DNA from: Sphaerisporangium perillae
GTDB lineage: Bacteria > Actinomycetota > Actinomycetes > Streptosporangiales > Streptosporangiaceae
Assembly (NCBI RefSeq): GCF_023276435.1
Contig: NZ_JALLPO010000053.1
Location: 1 to 53,624 of the forward strand
Direction of reading: 5' to 3'
DNA: 53,624 bases
The translations under genes were made by a program, and so were the position numbers. Each line of letters begins with the position of its first letter. The stretch's first letter is position 1. The notes under the pieces are model-generated. The model saw only the letters and a list, made by a program, of their open reading frames with translations. It did not search any database and had not been told where the DNA came from. Positions 7,683-15,177 of this stretch are shown in pieces.

Positions 7683-8918
7683 ATGGTGGAGTTATCGCAG
7701 ACCGTCGGTTCCCGTCCCCCAACCCTGCCGTCCCGGCTGCCGTCGCTGACCGGAATGCGGTTCATCTCCGCGGCGATGGTCTTCCTGACCCACGCGATCG
7801 GCGCGAGCCTGTTCGCCTCCGCGGCGTTCACGGGCGTGTACATCTCGGTCGTCGTCCAGGGCGGCTGGGCTGCGGTCTCCTACTTCTTCATCCTGAGCGG
7901 CTTCGTGCTGACCTACGCCGCGCGGTCCTCCGACACCGCGGCGACGTTCCTGCGGCGCCGGTTCCTGAAGATCTACCCGAACTACATCATCACGCTCGCC
8001 GCCGCGCTCGTCCTGGTGAGCTGGGTGGGCAAACAGGCCATCGACGGCGGGACGGCGCTCCTGCACGCTCTGCTGCTGCAGTCGTACGTGCCCGTCCTGG
8101 ACGTCAGGACGGCCTTCAACGCGCCGGCGTGGTCGCTGTCCTGCGAGGCGCTGTTCTACCTGCTCTTCCCGCTGATGGCCCGCTACATCGGCCGCATCAG
8201 GCCGGAGCGGCTGTGGGGGTATGCGAGCCTGACCGTGCTGGTCATCTTCGCCATGCCGTTCGTGGCCAAGCTGCTGCCGGCCCAGCCGCCGATCCCCGGC
8301 TTCGGCATGACCGAGCTGGAGATGTGGTTCGTCATGCAGTTCCCGCCGGTGCGGATGCTGGAGTTCGTCTTCGGCATGATCCTGGCCAGGATCGTCATGA
8401 CCGGCAGGCGGCTCCCCGTGGGGCTCGGCGGCGCGCTGGCGATCGGCATCGCCCTGTACGCCATCGCGCCGATGCTCCCGGTCAGCTTCGACGTCGTGGC
8501 CGTCTCGGTCATCCCGCTCGGCCTGATCATCGCCGCGGGCGCGGCCAATGACGCCGAGCGGCGGACGAGCCGGCTCGGCGGCCGCGTCATGGTGTGGCTC
8601 GGCGAGGTGTCCTACGCCTTCTACATGTGGCACTTCCTGGTCCTGATCTACGTCCCCCAGTGGTTCGGGTCCATGAAGGGCTGGAGCACTCCTGCCGGGT
8701 TCGCGATGCTGGCGGTGCTGTTCGGCATCACGCTGGTGCTGTCGTGGCTGCTGTACTCGCTGGTGGAACGCCCGATCATGCGGCGCTTCGCGTCCTCGGG
8801 CCGCGGCAGGGGCCCTGGGGTTCCGCTGCCGATGCCGCCCGCCTCCGCTTCGGACCTGCCCGAGCGGCTCCCGGCCGGCGACCCGGGCGCCCCGCCGGCC
8901 CGGTCCACCACCGCCTAG
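7683..8918 (+). CDS. Membrane acyltransferase, acyltransferase-3 family (paralogue 1)
   Basis: 411 aa, about ten membrane segments. It opens with RLPSLTGMRFISAAMVFLTHAIGA, with the conserved His of the acyltransferase-3 (OafA/YrhL-like) family in the first membrane helix, then SYFFILSGFVLTYA, RRRFLKIYPNY, and APAWSLSCEALFYLLFPL. The end FYMWHFLVLIYVP and LVERPIMRRFASS is typical. These integral membrane enzymes move acyl groups onto sugars or macrolides. ATG at 7683 follows GAAGGTG. Codon 4 is TTA, so translation may need bldA tRNA. Close paralogue of 20740-21996, and the last 50 nt before the two start codons are also alike. The acylated position and acyl donor are unknown. Confidence 0.87.
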   Translation: MVELSQTVGSRPPTLPSRLPSLTGMRFISAAMVFLTHAIGASLFASAAFTGVYISVVVQGGWAAVSYFFILSGFVLTYAARSSDTAATFLRRRFLKIYPNYIITLAAALVLVSWVGKQAIDGGTALLHALLLQSYVPVLDVRTAFNAPAWSLSCEALFYLLFPLMARYIGRIRPERLWGYASLTVLVIFAMPFVAKLLPAQPPIPGFGMTELEMWFVMQFPPVRMLEFVFGMILARIVMTGRRLPVGLGGALAIGIALYAIAPMLPVSFDVVAVSVIPLGLIIAAGAANDAERRTSRLGGRVMVWLGEVSYAFYMWHFLVLIYVPQWFGSMKGWSTPAGFAMLAVLFGITLVLSWLLYSLVERPIMRRFASSGRGRGPGVPLPMPPASASDLPERLPAGDPGAPPARSTTA

Positions 8919-8921
8919 CTG

Positions 8922-9034
8922 TATTGACCACCAGCGTTGCTGACACTTGAGCTTGATCGATAGGAAGACCTCCGGTGTGGTGGAGCTGTCTGGGCTCCAC
9001 ACCACGCACGGAGGTCTTCGTGTCCCACCGTAAC
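8922..9034 (+). mobile_element. IS481-type insertion sequence remnant (left end only)
   Basis: Downstream of the acyltransferase, TTGACCACCAGCGTTGCTGACACTTGA looks like the left inverted repeat region of an actinobacterial IS481-type element. It is followed by a long hairpin (arms 8964-8986 and 8994-9019) and, directly after it, GTG TCC CAC CGT AAC at 9020, which encodes MSHRN, the usual start of these transposases. After five codons the reading changes to unrelated Pro/Ser-rich sequence, so the transposase is gone. Family assignment rests on my recognition of the MSHRN start and the leader hairpin. Confidence 0.6.
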
Positions 9035-9131
9035 TCCGGCCCGCCCGCATCGGCCCCATCCTCGGTCTGGCCCCCCTCGCCGGCCGCGCCCACGCCTGAG
9101 CGCACGGCCGCCTGTCTCCCCCTTATATGCC

Positions 9132-9161
9132 TTGACACGTATATACAAATGGTGGCATATT
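9132..9161 (+). promoter_or_regulatory. Promoter of the ArsR/SRPBCC pair, probably leaderless
   Basis: TTGACA (9132-9137) and CATATT (9156-9161) are separated by 18 nt. Transcription would start around 9168, which is the GTG start codon itself, so the first gene is probably translated from a leaderless mRNA. The region TATATACAAATGGTGGCATA between and over the boxes is a likely place for self-repression by the ArsR protein. Confidence 0.6.
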
Positions 9162-9167
9162 CCCAGG

Positions 9168-9497
9168 GTGACGATGGAGACGGTATGGTCGGCGCTGGTC
9201 GACCCGCACAGGCGGGCGCTGCTCGACCTCCTGCGGGAAGGCCCCCGCGCGGTCGGTGAACTGGCCGGCGAGCTGGGGCTCAGCCAGCCCATGACGTCCA
9301 AGCACCTGCGGGTGCTGCGCGAGGCCGACCTCGTACGGGTCCGCACGCAGGCGCAGCGCCGCATCTACACCATCGCCCCCGACCGCATGGCCGAGCTGGA
9401 CGCGTGGCTGGCGCCCTACCGGCGGCTGTGGAACGACCGGCTCGACGCGCTCGGGCGTCACCTCGACGACGACGACGACGATCGCAAGGAGACCTGA
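9168..9497 (+). CDS. ArsR-family transcriptional repressor
   Basis: 109 aa with a winged-helix domain: VWSALVDPHRRALLDLLREGPRAVGELAGELGLSQPMTSKHLRVLREADLV, then the wing RVRTQAQRRIYTIA. No metal-binding cysteine pair is present, as in the non-metal ArsR proteins that are paired with SRPBCC (AHSA1-like) genes. The tail is an acidic run (LDDDDDDRKET). GTG at 9168 chosen from the promoter position; ATG at 9174 is the alternative. Its stop overlaps the next start by one base (TGATG), so the two are co-translated. It probably represses its own promoter. Confidence 0.85.
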   Translation: MTMETVWSALVDPHRRALLDLLREGPRAVGELAGELGLSQPMTSKHLRVLREADLVRVRTQAQRRIYTIAPDRMAELDAWLAPYRRLWNDRLDALGRHLDDDDDDRKET

Positions 9498-10024
9498 TGG
9501 ACCACGGAACCTACATCGAACACGAAGGCCGCCCGGCCCTGCGCTTCGAACGCACCTACCGGCGGCCGGTGTCGCGGCTGTGGGAGGCGATCACCGATCC
9601 CGGCGAGCTGTCGCACTGGTTCCCGTCGAAGGTGTCGATGCAGCCACGCGCCGGCGGCACCATCGAGTTCTCCGGCGACCCCAATCTGGGGGCGACGATG
9701 ACGGGCACGATCCTGGTGTACGACCCGCCCCGCCGCCTGGCCTACACCTGGGGAACCGACGAGCTGCACTTCGAGCTGCGGCCCGACGGGGACGACGGAT
9801 GCACGCTCACGTTCATCAACGTGCTGGAGGCGCGGGACACCGCGGCGCGCAGCGCGGCGGGGTGGACGGTCTGCCTCGCCGAACTCGGCAAGCACCTCTC
9901 CGGCCTGGTCGCCGAAGGCCCGCACAGTGACGGCGCCGAGTCCTGGAAGTCGCACTACGACGCCTACCTCGCCGAGGGCATGCCCTCCGGAGCCCCGATC
10001 CCGGGGATGGACTCCACGGACTGA
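9497..10024 (+). CDS. SRPBCC (CalC/Aha1-like START-fold) protein
   Basis: 175 aa. The START/Bet v1 fold is shown by RPALRFERTYRRPVSRLWEAITDPGELSHWFP, then PRAGGTIEFS, PPRRLAYTWG, LHFELRPDGDDGCTLTFIN and a long carboxy helix AGWTVCLAELGKHLSGLVAE. The family binds small hydrophobic ligands in a cavity. It is coupled to the ArsR gene, a very common actinobacterial pair with no known link to antibiotics. The calicheamicin self-sacrifice resistance protein CalC belongs to the same superfamily, so a self-protection role next to an enediyne cluster is possible, but I see no specific motif for it and the 16-bp cluster element is absent here. Confidence 0.82.
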   Translation: MDHGTYIEHEGRPALRFERTYRRPVSRLWEAITDPGELSHWFPSKVSMQPRAGGTIEFSGDPNLGATMTGTILVYDPPRRLAYTWGTDELHFELRPDGDDGCTLTFINVLEARDTAARSAAGWTVCLAELGKHLSGLVAEGPHSDGAESWKSHYDAYLAEGMPSGAPIPGMDSTD

Positions 10025-10067
10025 CCCGACGGCCGCCCGCGGCACACCGAAGTTCCCGGCGCGGAAC

Positions 10068-10515
10068 TCATCGGGTGGTGGTGCCGGCGATCTCGGCGGC
10101 GACGGCTTGGCGGTTGCCCTCGTCGAGGGTGCGCGCTCAGGACGAGCCTGCCGCATGCCCCGGGCTCGGCCAGCGCCATCGCGACCGCGACGGCCACGCC
10201 CATGCTGTGGCCGAAGAACACGGTCGGGCAGGACGGCAGCGCTGCCAGCTCCCCGAGGATCCCGGTCACCACCGCTCCCGGGTCGGACGGGGTGTTCTCG
10301 TAGCTCTCGCCGAAGCGGCGTTCCCTGCCGGGCAGGGTGACGCCCAGCACGTCGTAGGCCTCGGGCAGGCATGCCAGCAGCGGCATCAGGGCGTTCGGTC
10401 CCGCTCCGGCGTGCGGGAACACGACGATGCGGCCCTCCGGCTCCGCACGTGCCGGTCGCATCTCCGCCGTCCAGGTCCCGGACCTGGCCCGGGTCGCCTG
10501 CGCTCGTACCGTCAT
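10068..10515 (-). pseudogene. Type II thioesterase, truncated
   Basis: The ATG at 10515 follows GGGAGG and the frame is a good type II thioesterase for about 125 residues: GRIVVFPHAGAGPNALMPLL, VTLPGRERRFGE, FFGHSMGVAVAVAMA (active-site Ser), LVLSA. After about 10140 the homology stops. The original frame runs on as Arg/Pro-rich sequence to 9964, inside the SRPBCC gene, and the catalytic Asp and His half (about 110 residues) is missing. Another frame from the junction encodes TLDEGNRQAVAAEIAG and stops at 10068; it looks like the tail of a different protein, suggesting a deletion that joined two genes. Non-functional as an editing thioesterase. Confidence 0.7.
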
Positions 10516-10604
10516 CGCGCCTCCCACCACTCGCTCACGGTCATCGGCCGTCCCCGCCTTGCCGTGCCCCCGAAGCGGTGCTCCCGGCGGTCGTGCCGCT
10601 CATC

Positions 10605-11981
10605 TCATGTGACCTCGGTGCCGGCGCCGGACAGCAGGTGGGCCACCCGCCGCGGGATGTCGGCCTCCACCAGCAGCTCGCGGAGCTGGGGGCCGCACCA
10701 CCAGTCCAGGCGCAGGCGCCCGTCCTGGACGGCGGCGTTCACCGACAGCACGTACGGCCGGGTGCTGGGCAGGACGGTGAAGTCGACCTCTTCGCGGGAG
10801 GCGAGCGCCATCGGCGCGCCGGCGGGGAGCAGCCCGGCGAGGTCGCCGAAGTGGTCGTACCTGATCCGGGCGGCCGGCACGCCCGGCGCGGCGAGGCCGG
10901 AGGGCCCTTCGGCGGAGACGATCGTCCGCTCCACGGCCGTGAGCGGGCCGACCGCGCGCGGGCCGGCGTCCTGCTCGCCGCGGGTGGTGTGGTCGAGCAC
11001 GTCCACCGTGAGGAACTCCCCGCCCAGCCACTCGGTGAGCACGGCGGCGATGGCCGAAAGCACCTTCCCCGCGGCGGGCGCCGCCGTACCGGCCAGGTCG
11101 CCGCCGACGACGCGGGTGCGGGTGGGGGTCTCGGCGGCGTCCCCGGAGCAGCCGGGCAGAATGCAGTCGCCCGGGCGCGGCGTCGCCACGGCGGACGCCG
11201 AGACGCCGGGGCCGCAAGGGACACCTGAGCCCTCGGCGGCACCGGCGGACGCGGGGACGGTCGCCGGCGTGACCGATGACGCGCCGGCGCGGGCCAGGAA
11301 GGACGCCGCGGGGGTGAGCTCCACGGGCGTTCCGGCCTGCGCCTGCGTCCACGCCGAGCACAGGTCTTCCAGGATCAGCCGCCACGACGGGGTGTCGGCG
11401 ACCAACTCGTGGATGACGAGCAGCAGCCAGGCCGGGCGCGGCCCGCGGTCGATGAGAGCCAGTTGCAGCACCGGCCCGTCGGTGAGGTTCAGCCGGGCGC
11501 GCATCCGGTCGACGGCGGCCCGCAGAAGGCCGGGTTCGGCGGCCGGGTCGAACGTGGAGAGGTCCAGGCCGATGACGGGCAGCGCCGTGCCGACGCCCGC
11601 GTCCCGCTGGCGCGGCTCGCCGTCGCGGCCGGCCAGGCGCGTCCGGAGCGCGTCGTGGTGCAGCAGCAGCCGCAGCGTGACCTTCCTGACCCTGGCCAGG
11701 TCGGGCCGGCCGGGCGGTTCCAGTAGCAGGGCGCGCGCCCGCCGCTCGGGGGCGTCGGTGTGGCGGTCGAGGTAGGCGCGCTGGACCGGCGTGAGCGGGA
11801 CCGTCGGATCGCCGGTGCGCGCCGGCCTCGGGGCGGTGTCGGGCTCCTCGCCGATGTCGGTGCCGAACCTGGTCGGCCTCGGCGGCGCGAGCGCGTCCCG
11901 CAGGACGGCGCCGGCGGCGCGCGGGATCTCCTCGACGGCCACCCACTGCTCGGGGACCAGTTCCCGGTCCGGTCCGGCCAT
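10605..11981 (-). CDS. Stand-alone NRPS condensation/epimerisation-like domain, active site altered
   Basis: 458 aa. The segment LTPVQRAYLDRH, the LHHDALRTRL motif and IHELVADTPSWRLILEDL match the epimerisation-type branch of the NRPS condensation superfamily. In that branch the core motif is HHxxxDxxSW, and the second His is catalytic. Here it is HELVADTPSW, so the catalytic His is Glu. Late-domain segments (PAARIRYDHFGDLAGLL, FTVLPSTRPYVLSVNAAVQDGRLRLDWW) are intact. The start codon lies one base past the stop of a 49-aa adenylation-like piece, and the gene is followed by a truncated thioesterase. It is either a decayed NRPS remnant or a protein kept for a non-catalytic role; the open frame of 458 codons favours some retention. 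Confidence 0.7.
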   Translation of the reverse strand: MAGPDRELVPEQWVAVEEIPRAAGAVLRDALAPPRPTRFGTDIGEEPDTAPRPARTGDPTVPLTPVQRAYLDRHTDAPERRARALLLEPPGRPDLARVRKVTLRLLLHHDALRTRLAGRDGEPRQRDAGVGTALPVIGLDLSTFDPAAEPGLLRAAVDRMRARLNLTDGPVLQLALIDRGPRPAWLLLVIHELVADTPSWRLILEDLCSAWTQAQAGTPVELTPAASFLARAGASSVTPATVPASAGAAEGSGVPCGPGVSASAVATPRPGDCILPGCSGDAAETPTRTRVVGGDLAGTAAPAAGKVLSAIAAVLTEWLGGEFLTVDVLDHTTRGEQDAGPRAVGPLTAVERTIVSAEGPSGLAAPGVPAARIRYDHFGDLAGLLPAGAPMALASREEVDFTVLPSTRPYVLSVNAAVQDGRLRLDWWCGPQLRELLVEADIPRRVAHLLSGAGTEVT

Positions 11982-11982
11982 G

Positions 11983-12132
11983 TCAGCTCCCGCTCTCGCG
12001 CGCGAGCACGTCCACGGTGCCCTCCACGCCGATGTCGGTCAGTGAGACGCCCTGCGGGCACTCGACGGCCACCTGGTCGGGGAACCGCTCGATCGCACGC
12101 CCGACGAGCGATTGGATCGCTTCGAAGGCCAT
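11983..12132 (-). pseudogene. 49-aa fragment resembling the start of an NRPS adenylation domain
   Basis: A small frame with a good ribosome site (GAAGGAAG) and ATG at 12132. IQSLVGRAIERFPDQVAVECPQGVSLTD parallels the usual opening of adenylation domains (LVEERAARTPDAVAVVFEGESLTYAEL). After this the homology ends and the frame stops at 11983, next to the start of the epimerisation-like gene. A piece left after deletion of most of an NRPS is the simplest reading. A real small protein cannot be excluded because the frame is cleanly bounded. Confidence 0.45.
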
Positions 12133-12261
12133 CTGCTTCCTTCCTCCGCTCGTGGGAGAGCAGGTCGTTGATCCACTCGAGGTTCCGCCTGAGCGGCGAG
12201 GGGGCCGCCCGGCGCGCGACCCCGCCGGTCCGGCCACCGCACTGCAGGCGCAGGACCGGTG

Positions 12262-13143
12262 CTAGGCGTCGGCGACGGCGGGGACGACCTTCTTGCCGAT
12301 GATCTCCACCTGGCGGACCGGCTCGGGGCCGGAGACGATGCCGATCGCGGTGTCCACGCCGAGGCCGGCCAGCCTGCGCAGCTCCTCGGCCAGCTCGCCG
12401 GCCTTGGCGCCGTCGTCGCCGACGTCGAACGGGAAGATGACCGTCTTCTCGATCGCGTCGTAGTCGCGTCCCTCCGTCTCGCAGTGCCCCCGCAGCACCT
12501 CCAGCTTCGCCGGCAGGTCGGGGCCCGGGTACAGGTTGCAGGCGTCCGCGTACCGGGCGACCAGGCGCAGCGTCTTCTGCTCCCCGCCGCCGCCGATGAG
12601 GATCGGCGGGTGCGGGCGGGCGATGCTCTGCGGCAGGTTCAGCGGGCGCTCCAGCCGGTAGTGCGCGCCCTCGTACGGCCGCTCGTCGCCGCGCTCACCG
12701 TCCCACATGCGGTGGCAGATCTGGATCGTCTCCTCCAGCATCGCGAACCGGTCGGCGAGGGACGGGTACGGGATGCCGAGGCCGCGCGCCTCGTCCTCGT
12801 ACCAGCCGACGCCGAGGCCGAGCATCGCGCGCCCGCCGGACAGGACGTCCAGGGACGTCACCGTCTTGACCAGCATGCCCGGGTGGCGGAAGTGCACCCC
12901 GGCCACGATCGGCGCGAGCCGGCAGCGCCGGGTGTGCGCGGCGAGCAGGGTGAGTGTGGTGAAGCATTCCAGCATGGGCGCCTCGGGGCCGCCCGCGTGC
13001 GGGCCCTGCCACACGTGGTCGCCCACGCCGAGGAGCGAGAAGCCGGCGTCGTCGGCGGACTGCGCGATCTCTACCAGCGTGTCCGCCACCCGGGCCGGTC
13101 CGCCCTTCCAGGCGAAGTCCCCGATTACCAAGCCAACCTTCAC
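12262..13143 (-). CDS. LLM-class (F420-dependent type) oxidoreductase
   Basis: 293 aa with the luciferase-like TIM barrel: VGLVIGDFAWKGGPARVADTLVEIAQSADDAGFSLLGVGDHVW, then TLLAAHTRRCRLAPIVAGVHFRHPGMLVKTVTSLDVLSGGRAMLGLGVGWYEDEARGLGIP, and HPPILIGGGGEQKTLRLVARYADACN. These are features of F420-dependent members. GTG at 13143 chosen because GGAGG lies 5 nt before it; ATG at 13155 is the alternative. It is downstream of the RibD-like reductase and P450 on the same strand and could take part in a hydride transfer step of the pathway. Substrate unknown. Cofactor class is inferred from the family. Confidence 0.85.
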   Translation of the reverse strand: MKVGLVIGDFAWKGGPARVADTLVEIAQSADDAGFSLLGVGDHVWQGPHAGGPEAPMLECFTTLTLLAAHTRRCRLAPIVAGVHFRHPGMLVKTVTSLDVLSGGRAMLGLGVGWYEDEARGLGIPYPSLADRFAMLEETIQICHRMWDGERGDERPYEGAHYRLERPLNLPQSIARPHPPILIGGGGEQKTLRLVARYADACNLYPGPDLPAKLEVLRGHCETEGRDYDAIEKTVIFPFDVGDDGAKAGELAEELRRLAGLGVDTAIGIVSGPEPVRQVEIIGKKVVPAVADA

Positions 13144-13215
13144 GCCGGCCTCCATAGGTTCTGTGTCAACGGTTCTCACGGGAGTGGTGCGGGCCGGCCG
13201 ACGGCCCGGGGTGGC

Positions 13216-13761
13216 TCACGCCGGCCGGTATCGCAGGATGCAGACCCCGGTGTCGAACACCCGGGTGTCCACCAGCTTCAGGTCGATGCGGTCCTTGAAG
13301 TTCTCGAAGAGCTGTTTGCCGTCGCCGAGGACGACGGGATGGACCCACAGCCGGTACTCGTCGATCAGGCCGAGCCGCATGAGGTCGCGTGCGAACTCGG
13401 CGCTGCCGTAGATCAGCATGTCCTTGCCGGGCAGCCGTCTGAGCTCGGCGATCTCCTCGGCGACGTCGCCCGCGGCGATCCGCGTGTTGTGCCACGCGGC
13501 GCTCTTGAGGGTCCGCGAGAAGACGACCTTGTCGATGCCGTTCATCTTGTCGGCGACCTCGCCGGTCTCCGTGGGCCACGCCTGCGCGAAGAGCTCGTAG
13601 GTCCTGCGTCCCAGCAGCAGGGCGTCGACCTCGCCGAGCTGCTCCCCGACGTGGCGCTCCATCTCGTCGTCGAAGGCGTCGATGTTCCAGTCCTGCTGAC
13701 CGGTCGAGTTCTCGATGTAGCCGTCGACGCTCACGAACATCGACAGGATCACTTCGCGCAT
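13216..13761 (-). CDS. RibD C-terminal (dihydrofolate reductase-like) family protein
   Basis: 181 aa. It starts MREVILSMFVSVDGYIENSTGQ and has LLLGRRTYELFAQAWP, the NADPH-binding segment LIYGSAEFARDLMRLGLIDEYRLWVHPVVLGDGKQLF and the end RVFDTGVCILRYRP, all typical of the YyaP/RibD_C group. Members reduce small heterocycles or quinone-like substrates with NADPH, and most have no known substrate. It is 19 nt upstream of the P450 stop (same strand, following it in the transcript). Confidence 0.85.
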   Translation of the reverse strand: MREVILSMFVSVDGYIENSTGQQDWNIDAFDDEMERHVGEQLGEVDALLLGRRTYELFAQAWPTETGEVADKMNGIDKVVFSRTLKSAAWHNTRIAAGDVAEEIAELRRLPGKDMLIYGSAEFARDLMRLGLIDEYRLWVHPVVLGDGKQLFENFKDRIDLKLVDTRVFDTGVCILRYRPA

Positions 13762-13780
13762 GCGTCCTCCGCCCGGTCGG

Positions 13781-15028
13781 TCAGTGGGCCTCGGCCGGCA
13801 CCCGCGCGTGCAGGCGGACCGGCAGACTGCGGTGGCCGTTCATGATGAACGTGGGCAGCGGCTGGAGCTCCTCGGCGGGGACGGCGAGGCTGATGTCGGG
13901 GAAGCGCTCGAACAGCGTGGACAGGCCGATGCCGCCCACCAGGCGGGCGATGCCGGCGCCGAGGCAGTAGTGCGGGCCGTAGCCGAAGGAGATGTGCTCC
14001 TTGTCGGAGCGGGTGATGTCGAACTCGCAGGAGCTCTCCCCGTGCAGCTTCGGGTCGCGGCCGGCCGCGGTGTAGTTGACCAGGATGGGGTCGCCTTTGC
14101 GGATCAGCACGCCGTCCAGGTCGACATCGTCGGCGGCGAAGCGCAGCGGCAGGCTGGCCAGCGGCGCCTGCACGCGCAGCACCTCCTCCAGCACGTTGTC
14201 CCAGGCCAACCGGCCGGAGGTGACGAGCTCCAGCTGGTCGGGGTGGGTCAGCAACTGGGTGACCGCGTTGCTGAGGAAGTTGATCGTGGTCTCCGACCCG
14301 GCGCCGAGGATGGCGAAGATGGTGTCGGTGAGCTCGCCCTCGCTCAGCTTGGAGCCGTCCTCGTCGTCGCGGGCGGCGATCAGGTCGCTGGTGATGTCCT
14401 CGCCGGGATTGGCCCGCTTGGAGGCGATGAAGTCGGCCATCGCGTCGCGCCAGCCCATGAGGATGGAGTGGGCCTTCTCGGGGCTGACGGTGGTGTCCAC
14501 CATCATCTCGATGACGACCGCGGTCTTGGCCAGGGCGGTCTCGTCCATGCCGATCAGCTCGGCGACCAGCCGGGCGGGCAGCGGGTAGGCGAACCGCTCG
14601 CGCAGGTCGACCACCTCGCCCGGCTCGGTGCCGGCCAGGGCGTCGAGGATCTCGTTGGTCAGCTCCACGATGCGCGGGCGGACGGCCTCGATGCGGCGCG
14701 GAGTGAACGCCTTGCCGACCAGGCGGCGCAGCCGCTTGTGGTCGGTGCCCCAGGAGGTGGAGATGTTGTCCATCGCGACCCAGCTGATGAGCTCCCAGTC
14801 CGGCCGGATCTCGCCGTTGGTGAACGCGGGCCAGTGGGCACGGGCGCTCTTGGTGACGCGCGTGTCGGTCAGCACCCGCCGCAGGACGGCGTAGTCGGTG
14901 ATCGCCCACGCCGTGACGCCGCCGGGCAGCTCGATCAGGGCCGCCGGGCCGAGCGAACGCAGGTGCTCGGCCTCGGCGTGGATGTCCTTGCCGGTGATGT
15001 CCAGGGCGACGGGGCAGCGATTCTCCAT
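13781..15028 (-). CDS. Cytochrome P450 (bacterial class I type)
   Basis: 415 aa. Heme-binding loop FGYGPHYCLGAGIAR supplies the cysteine ligand; ExxR is EEVLR; the I-helix has LGAGSETTINF, in which Ser-Glu-Thr-Thr takes the place of the usual (A/G)Gx(D/E)T. Soluble, needing a ferredoxin/reductase from elsewhere. I chose ATG 15028 because GGAG is 6 nt before it. It is 149 nt downstream of the BBE oxidase at 15178 on the same strand, and followed by the RibD-like and LLM genes, suggesting one oxidative tailoring operon of BBE oxidase, P450, reductase and LLM enzyme. Confidence 0.92.
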   Translation of the reverse strand: MENRCPVALDITGKDIHAEAEHLRSLGPAALIELPGGVTAWAITDYAVLRRVLTDTRVTKSARAHWPAFTNGEIRPDWELISWVAMDNISTSWGTDHKRLRRLVGKAFTPRRIEAVRPRIVELTNEILDALAGTEPGEVVDLRERFAYPLPARLVAELIGMDETALAKTAVVIEMMVDTTVSPEKAHSILMGWRDAMADFIASKRANPGEDITSDLIAARDDEDGSKLSEGELTDTIFAILGAGSETTINFLSNAVTQLLTHPDQLELVTSGRLAWDNVLEEVLRVQAPLASLPLRFAADDVDLDGVLIRKGDPILVNYTAAGRDPKLHGESSCEFDITRSDKEHISFGYGPHYCLGAGIARLVGGIGLSTLFERFPDISLAVPAEELQPLPTFIMNGHRSLPVRLHARVPAEAH

Positions 15029-15177
15029 GAGTGACTCCAAGATCTTGTCGGTCGAGCTGATCAGGGTGCGCGGGCACCCACGAGCGGGACGGGCGGGCGA
15101 TCCGGCCGCCGGAGACGAACGGCCGGCCCGCCGCGTCCTTTCGGAAATCGCGAAGCCCCGGCGCGAGAAAGGGAGGG

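Noticed and set aside
5584-10473. Partial matches to the 16-bp element inside genes (5584, 6393, 10458)
   Set aside because: They share GCATCTCC but lack the TGC end and lie in coding sequence, so they were not counted as sites.
10605-11981. A functional NRPS module
   Set aside because: There is no carrier protein domain, only a 49-aa adenylation-like stub, and the condensation-family motif has lost its catalytic His.
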